A stretch of 11,429 nucleotides of DNA. Source: Clostridia bacterium. GTDB taxonomy: Bacteria > Bacillota > Clostridia > Christensenellales > Aristaeellaceae. The notes under the pieces are model-generated. The model ran no database searches. It saw nothing but the letters and a program-made list of their open reading frames with translations, and was not told the origin of the DNA. The stretch covers positions 1 to 11,429 of the forward strand of contig CAAEEC010000028.1 of NCBI GenBank assembly GCA_900754755.1. The letters run 5' to 3'. Of this stretch, positions 8,641 through 11,429 are shown one piece after another (position 1 is the stretch's first letter; every line of letters begins with the position of its first letter). The translations under genes and the position numbers were made by a program.

Positions 8641-9459
8641 TTATAGGAACATTCTGTACCAACCGCGCAAATAGTCGCGCACCGCGTCCGCGTCGGTTTC
8701 CGCCGGGCAATGAGCCGCCGCGCGAAGCGTGTGCCGCTCCGCGCCGGAAATCTCCGGCCCGGCATAGCGCGCGTACGGGTCTCGCCCGCCGCCCAGCACC
8801 ATCACCGGGCACTGCGGCGCATACGCCTCCTTCGGGAGCGCGTAGCCATCGCGCACCACGCGCGCCACGCTGCCCGCCGCGCCGCGGCGCAAAAGCGGCT
8901 TGCGCAACGCGCGCAACAGCGTAGGAGACGGCCGCATGCCATAGGCGCGCTCCGCCAGATGCGCAAAATTGCGCTCGCTTTCGATGTTCCGCCGGTACCA
9001 ACTCTCCCCCACTTGGCGGCCATACCGCCCGCGCATCAGCGCCAGCGCCAAGCGTCCCAGCGGCGGCTCCAGCACCGGGCAAATGAGCGCCAGGGAGGCC
9101 ACGCTGTCCGGCTGCGTGAGCGCCATCATCAGCGCGGCGGCGCAACCGGAGCCATGCGCGAGAATGTGCCACGCGCGCCAGCGGCCCGCGCGCTGGTCCA
9201 GCGCGTCGAGCACGCCCCACAGCACGCCCGCGCGGTTTTCGTTGCGGTTTGCCCCGCCCCGGCCCAACTGGCCGGGCAATTCCGCAACGGCGCAAAAAAA
9301 GCCCGCCGCCAGCATCTCAGGCACGATATGCCGCCAGTTCAGGGCGGTTTCCCCCGGGCCGCACACGAGGAGCGCGCAGCCATTTTGCTGCCCGGCAGGA
9401 TACTCCGTGGAAAAATGGACGGCCTGCCCTTGGAAGAAAAGCGTATCATCCTGAAGCAT
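8641..9459 (-). CDS. Alpha/beta-hydrolase-fold protein with altered nucleophile elbow
   Basis: A 272-residue alpha/beta-hydrolase-fold protein with no signal peptide. LLVCGPGETALNWRHIVPEMLAAGF (30-54) corresponds to the HG-loop and first helix of the fold, and AELPGQLGRGG to the following strand. The elbow region reads HILAHGSGCAAAL (98-110). Aligned to the usual HLVGHSMGGAxAL, the nucleophile serine position is Gly103, with a serine one residue later (Ser104). The other two triad positions look intact: Asp227 in GGGRDPYA and His250 in AAHCPAETD. It may therefore be catalytically inactive, use Ser104 in a shifted elbow, or have another role. The start at 9459 (MLQDDTLFF) has AAGGGGTGG about 4 nt upstream; the longer frame from 9609 would run through the promoter and is unlikely. 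The protein is Arg-rich and GC-rich in its C-terminal half. It is a single gene, convergent with the fucI operon and divergent from the VOC-MATE pair. Confidence 0.78.
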   Translation of the reverse strand: MLQDDTLFFQGQAVHFSTEYPAGQQNGCALLVCGPGETALNWRHIVPEMLAAGFFCAVAELPGQLGRGGANRNENRAGVLWGVLDALDQRAGRWRAWHILAHGSGCAAALMMALTQPDSVASLALICPVLEPPLGRLALALMRGRYGRQVGESWYRRNIESERNFAHLAERAYGMRPSPTLLRALRKPLLRRGAAGSVARVVRDGYALPKEAYAPQCPVMVLGGGRDPYARYAGPEISGAERHTLRAAAHCPAETDADAVRDYLRGWYRMFL

Positions 9460-9486
9460 TCCGCCACCCCTTTCAAAATCCCCTCT

Positions 9487-9515
9487 ATTGTACCACACCG
9501 CGGTGCAATAGGCAA
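9487..9515 (-). promoter_or_regulatory. Promoter of the alpha/beta-hydrolase gene with dyad in the spacer
   Basis: On the minus strand, -35 TTGCCT (9515-9510) and -10 TACAAT (9492-9487) are 17 bp apart. They sit about 27 nt upstream of the start codon at 9459. The spacer holds a perfect 10-bp palindrome, CACCGCGGTG, at 9496-9505, which could bind a regulator. Confidence 0.6.
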
Positions 9516-9586
9516 GACGGGCGATTGCTTCCCCCGCAAAATTTGCACCAAAAATTGCCTCGCACGAAGAGATTGGAGCGATGATG

Positions 9587-9982
9587 ATGATCCATGGCAT
9601 TGCACACACCGCGTATAAAGTGCGCGATATGGAAGCTTCCCTGCGTTTTTATCTGAATGGCCTGGGCATGCAACACGCATTCTCGCTGGCCAACAAGGAG
9701 AACCGTCCCTGGATTGAGTATTTGTGCGTTGCGCCCGGGCAGTTCATCGAACTGTTTTATCCGGAAGGCAAGGCGGTGGAAGAGGACACGCGCTACATGC
9801 ACCTGTGTTTGCAAATTGACGATTTGCCCGCGTACGTGGCGCAACTGCGGGAGCGCGGCATTGAAGTGAGCGAACCCACGCGCGGCAGCGACCACAACCT
9901 GCAAGCCTGGGTGCACGATCCCGATGGCAACGCCATCGAGCTGATGCAGATCGACCCCTCTTCCCCGCAGGCAAAATGGTAA
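9587..9982 (+). CDS. VOC-superfamily (glyoxalase I / bleomycin-resistance fold) protein
   Basis: A 131-residue vicinal-oxygen-chelate protein with two beta-alpha-beta-beta-beta modules. Residues at the four canonical metal-ligand positions are present: His7 in GIAHTAYKV, Glu55 in FIELFYP, His72 in MHLCLQI, and Glu118 in NAIELMQ. The end HDPDGNAIELMQ is the usual VOC C-terminal signature. It is thus likely a metal-dependent lyase, isomerase, dioxygenase or similar; lactoylglutathione lyase is one option but not proven. Three ATGs are in tandem (9581, 9584, 9587). GGAG at 9575-9578 gives the best spacing (8 nt) to 9587, though 9584 is also possible. The MATE gene starts 35 nt downstream on the same strand, suggesting co-expression. 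I did not find a convincing promoter for this gene in 9460-9586. Confidence 0.85.
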   Translation: MIHGIAHTAYKVRDMEASLRFYLNGLGMQHAFSLANKENRPWIEYLCVAPGQFIELFYPEGKAVEEDTRYMHLCLQIDDLPAYVAQLRERGIEVSEPTRGSDHNLQAWVHDPDGNAIELMQIDPSSPQAKW

Positions 9983-10017
9983 ATCCGCCGCGCGCGCCAA
10001 AAACAAGGGAGAGCACC

Positions 10018-11358
10018 ATGGACAAACCCATTTTCACCAACCGTTCGCTCGCGCGGCTCATCGGGCCGCTGATCCTGGAGCAGCTACTCGCCGTGACCAT
10101 CGGCATGGCGGACACCATCATGGTCACGGGCGTGGGCGAACACGCGGTTTCCGCCATTTCCCTGGTGGACGCCATCAACCTGCTATTGATCCAGGTCTTT
10201 TCCGCGCTGGCCACGGGCGGCGCCGTGGTGGCGGCGCAATATCTGGGCGCGCGCGCACGCGAGCGCGCCTGCGACACGGCCAAGCAGTTGGTTTGGGCCA
10301 CGACGCTGATCGCCGCGCTGATCGGCCTTGTCGCCGCCGTGTGGAACGGGCCGATTTTGGGCGCGATCTATGGCGCGCTGGAGCCGAACGTGATGGAAAA
10401 CGCGCGGGTCTACTTTTTGATTTCGGCCATTTCCTATCCGTTCCTCGCGCTGTACAACGCGGGCGCGGCGCTCTACCGCTCCATGGGCAACAGCCGGATC
10501 TCGCTGGTCATTTCGCTGATCATGAACGTGGTCAACGTGGCGGGCAACGCGCTGCTCATCTTCGTGTTCGATATGGGCGTGGCCGGCGCGGCGCTCGCTT
10601 CCCTGGCCTCGCGCGTGCTGGCGGCGGTGATTGTGACCAAGCTCATCTGCCACAAGTCCAACCCCATCCACGTGAACCGCCTGTTCCACTTCGAATGGAA
10701 TGGCGATATTTTGCGGCGCATTCTCGGCATCGGCGTGCCCAACGGCATGGAAAACGGCGTGTTCCAAGTGGGCAAGCTGGTGGTTTCCAACCTGATCGCC
10801 GGCCTGAGCACCAGCGTTATCGCGGCGAACGCCATCTGCAACACGGTCTCCGGACTGGTATGCGTGCCGGGCAACGCCATCGGCCTGGCCCTGATCACCG
10901 TGGTGGGCCAATGCGTGGGCGCGCGCGCCATCCGCGAGGCGCAAACCAACGTGAAAAAGCTGATGTGCTTCACCTATGGCTGCATGCTGGTGCTGAACGT
11001 TTTCCTGTTCTTCCTTGCCGCGCCGGTGGTGGCGCTGTTCGATCTGAGCGAATTGGCCACCACGATTTCCATCGACCTGCTCAAGCAATACGCGGTGTTC
11101 AACAGCATCTTCTGGCCCCTGTCGTTCCCCTTTGCCAACGCGCTGCGCGCGGCGGGCGACGCGAAATATACCATGTGGACGTCCATCGGTTCCATGGTGC
11201 TCATCCGCGTGGGCCTGAGTTACCTGTTCATCCTCGGCCCGATGGATATGGGCATCTATGGCGTGTGGAACGCCATGTACGTGGACTGGATCGTGCGCAT
11301 CGCCTTCTTCCTGCCCCGCTATCTCAAGGGCAAGTGGAAAACCATGTCAGCGGTCTAA
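10018..11358 (+). CDS. MATE-family multidrug/metabolite exporter
   Basis: A 446-residue integral membrane protein of the multidrug and toxic compound extrusion family, about 12 transmembrane helices in two repeats. The N-terminus LARLIGPLILEQLLAVTIGMAD and the TIMVTGVGEHAVSAISLVD stretch are typical of the first two helices. The start of the second half, ILRRILGIGVPNGMENGVFQVGKL (about 237-260), repeats the same pattern. MATE proteins export cationic drugs, dyes or metabolites using Na+ or H+ gradients; the substrate here is unknown. ATG 10018 has AAGGGAGAG at 10005-10013 with 4 nt spacing. The upstream in-frame ATG 9976 overlaps the VOC gene, has no ribosome-binding site, and would add a charged, non-family extension, so I rejected it. 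A hairpin begins 12 nt after the stop codon. The protein may work with the adjacent VOC enzyme in detoxification, but this rests on position only. Confidence 0.92.
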   Translation: MDKPIFTNRSLARLIGPLILEQLLAVTIGMADTIMVTGVGEHAVSAISLVDAINLLLIQVFSALATGGAVVAAQYLGARARERACDTAKQLVWATTLIAALIGLVAAVWNGPILGAIYGALEPNVMENARVYFLISAISYPFLALYNAGAALYRSMGNSRISLVISLIMNVVNVAGNALLIFVFDMGVAGAALASLASRVLAAVIVTKLICHKSNPIHVNRLFHFEWNGDILRRILGIGVPNGMENGVFQVGKLVVSNLIAGLSTSVIAANAICNTVSGLVCVPGNAIGLALITVVGQCVGARAIREAQTNVKKLMCFTYGCMLVLNVFLFFLAAPVVALFDLSELATTISIDLLKQYAVFNSIFWPLSFPFANALRAAGDAKYTMWTSIGSMVLIRVGLSYLFILGPMDMGIYGVWNAMYVDWIVRIAFFLPRYLKGKWKTMSAV

Positions 11359-11369
11359 CCGCAAATGTT

Positions 11370-11401
11370 TGGGGGCTGTCTCGCCTTTGAGACAGCCCCC
11401 A
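11370..11401 (+). terminator. Hairpin after the MATE gene, probable terminator
   Basis: GGGGGCTGTCTC (11371-11382) pairs perfectly with GAGACAGCCCCC (11389-11400) around the loop GCCTTT, and T11370 pairs with A11401, giving 13 bp. The sequence after it (CAATTTATG) is only moderately T-rich, so the termination signal is atypical. It sits 12 nt after the MATE stop codon. The remaining 28 bases to the window end show no gene. Confidence 0.7.
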
Positions 11402-11429
11402 CAATTTATGACAAAGGGATTTTCGCAAC

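Noticed and set aside
8710..9618. 302-codon plus-strand open frame opposite the alpha/beta-hydrolase
   Set aside because: Arg/Ala/His-rich shadow; the minus-strand frame has clear hydrolase-fold motifs, promoter and ribosome-binding site.
9976..10017. Upstream in-frame extension of the MATE protein starting MVNPPRAPKTRES
   Set aside because: It overlaps the VOC gene, has no ribosome-binding site, and is a charged extension not expected in MATE proteins; ATG 10018 has a good site.

Overview
The window looks like chromosomal DNA from a GC-rich, endospore-lineage Firmicute, probably a Clostridia member. A Christensenellales- or Oscillospirales-like gut anaerobe would fit, but that placement is inference. 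The basis is a Spo0J/ParB C-terminus, a YhcN/YlaJ-type sporulation lipoprotein, a TGS/SAD-type nucleoside kinase of the kind common in Clostridia, strong AGGAGG-like ribosome-binding sites, and a GC-rich coding style that produces many long antisense shadow frames.

Layout. (1) 2-3753, plus strand, housekeeping and cell-biology genes: the 3' end of parB, a cytoplasmic CBM9-like protein, a uridine-kinase-like P-loop nucleoside kinase fused to a ThrRS-like N-terminus, a YhcN/YlaJ-like lipoprotein, and a short membrane-anchored helix-hairpin-helix (ComEA-like) protein. A parB neighbourhood is often near the replication origin, but only this fragment is seen. (2) 3838-8623, plus strand, a compact sugar operon with its own sigma-A-like promoter and a strong terminator hairpin: L-fucose isomerase (fucI), a xylose-isomerase-like TIM-barrel enzyme, a Gfo/Idh/MocA dehydrogenase, and a second TIM-barrel enzyme resembling D-tagatose 3-epimerases. 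The genes are 9-13 nt apart or overlap. (3) 8641-9459, minus strand, an alpha/beta-hydrolase-fold protein whose nucleophile-elbow serine appears to be glycine, with its own promoter. (4) 9587-11358, plus strand, divergent from the hydrolase: a VOC/glyoxalase-fold protein and a MATE-family exporter, ending in a 13-bp hairpin.

How the genes may work together. The fucI operon has an aldose-ketose isomerase, an NAD(P)-dependent sugar oxidoreductase and two metal-dependent isomerase/epimerase/lyase-fold enzymes. It has no fuculokinase, aldolase, transporter or regulator in view. This is not the textbook fucose pathway. It suggests a non-phosphorylated, oxidation/epimerisation route for fucose, D-arabinose or a related sugar or glycoside, and it is the most interesting part of the window. 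The VOC-MATE pair could be a small detoxification/export unit. I saw no tRNA, rRNA, CRISPR array, insertion sequence or attachment site.
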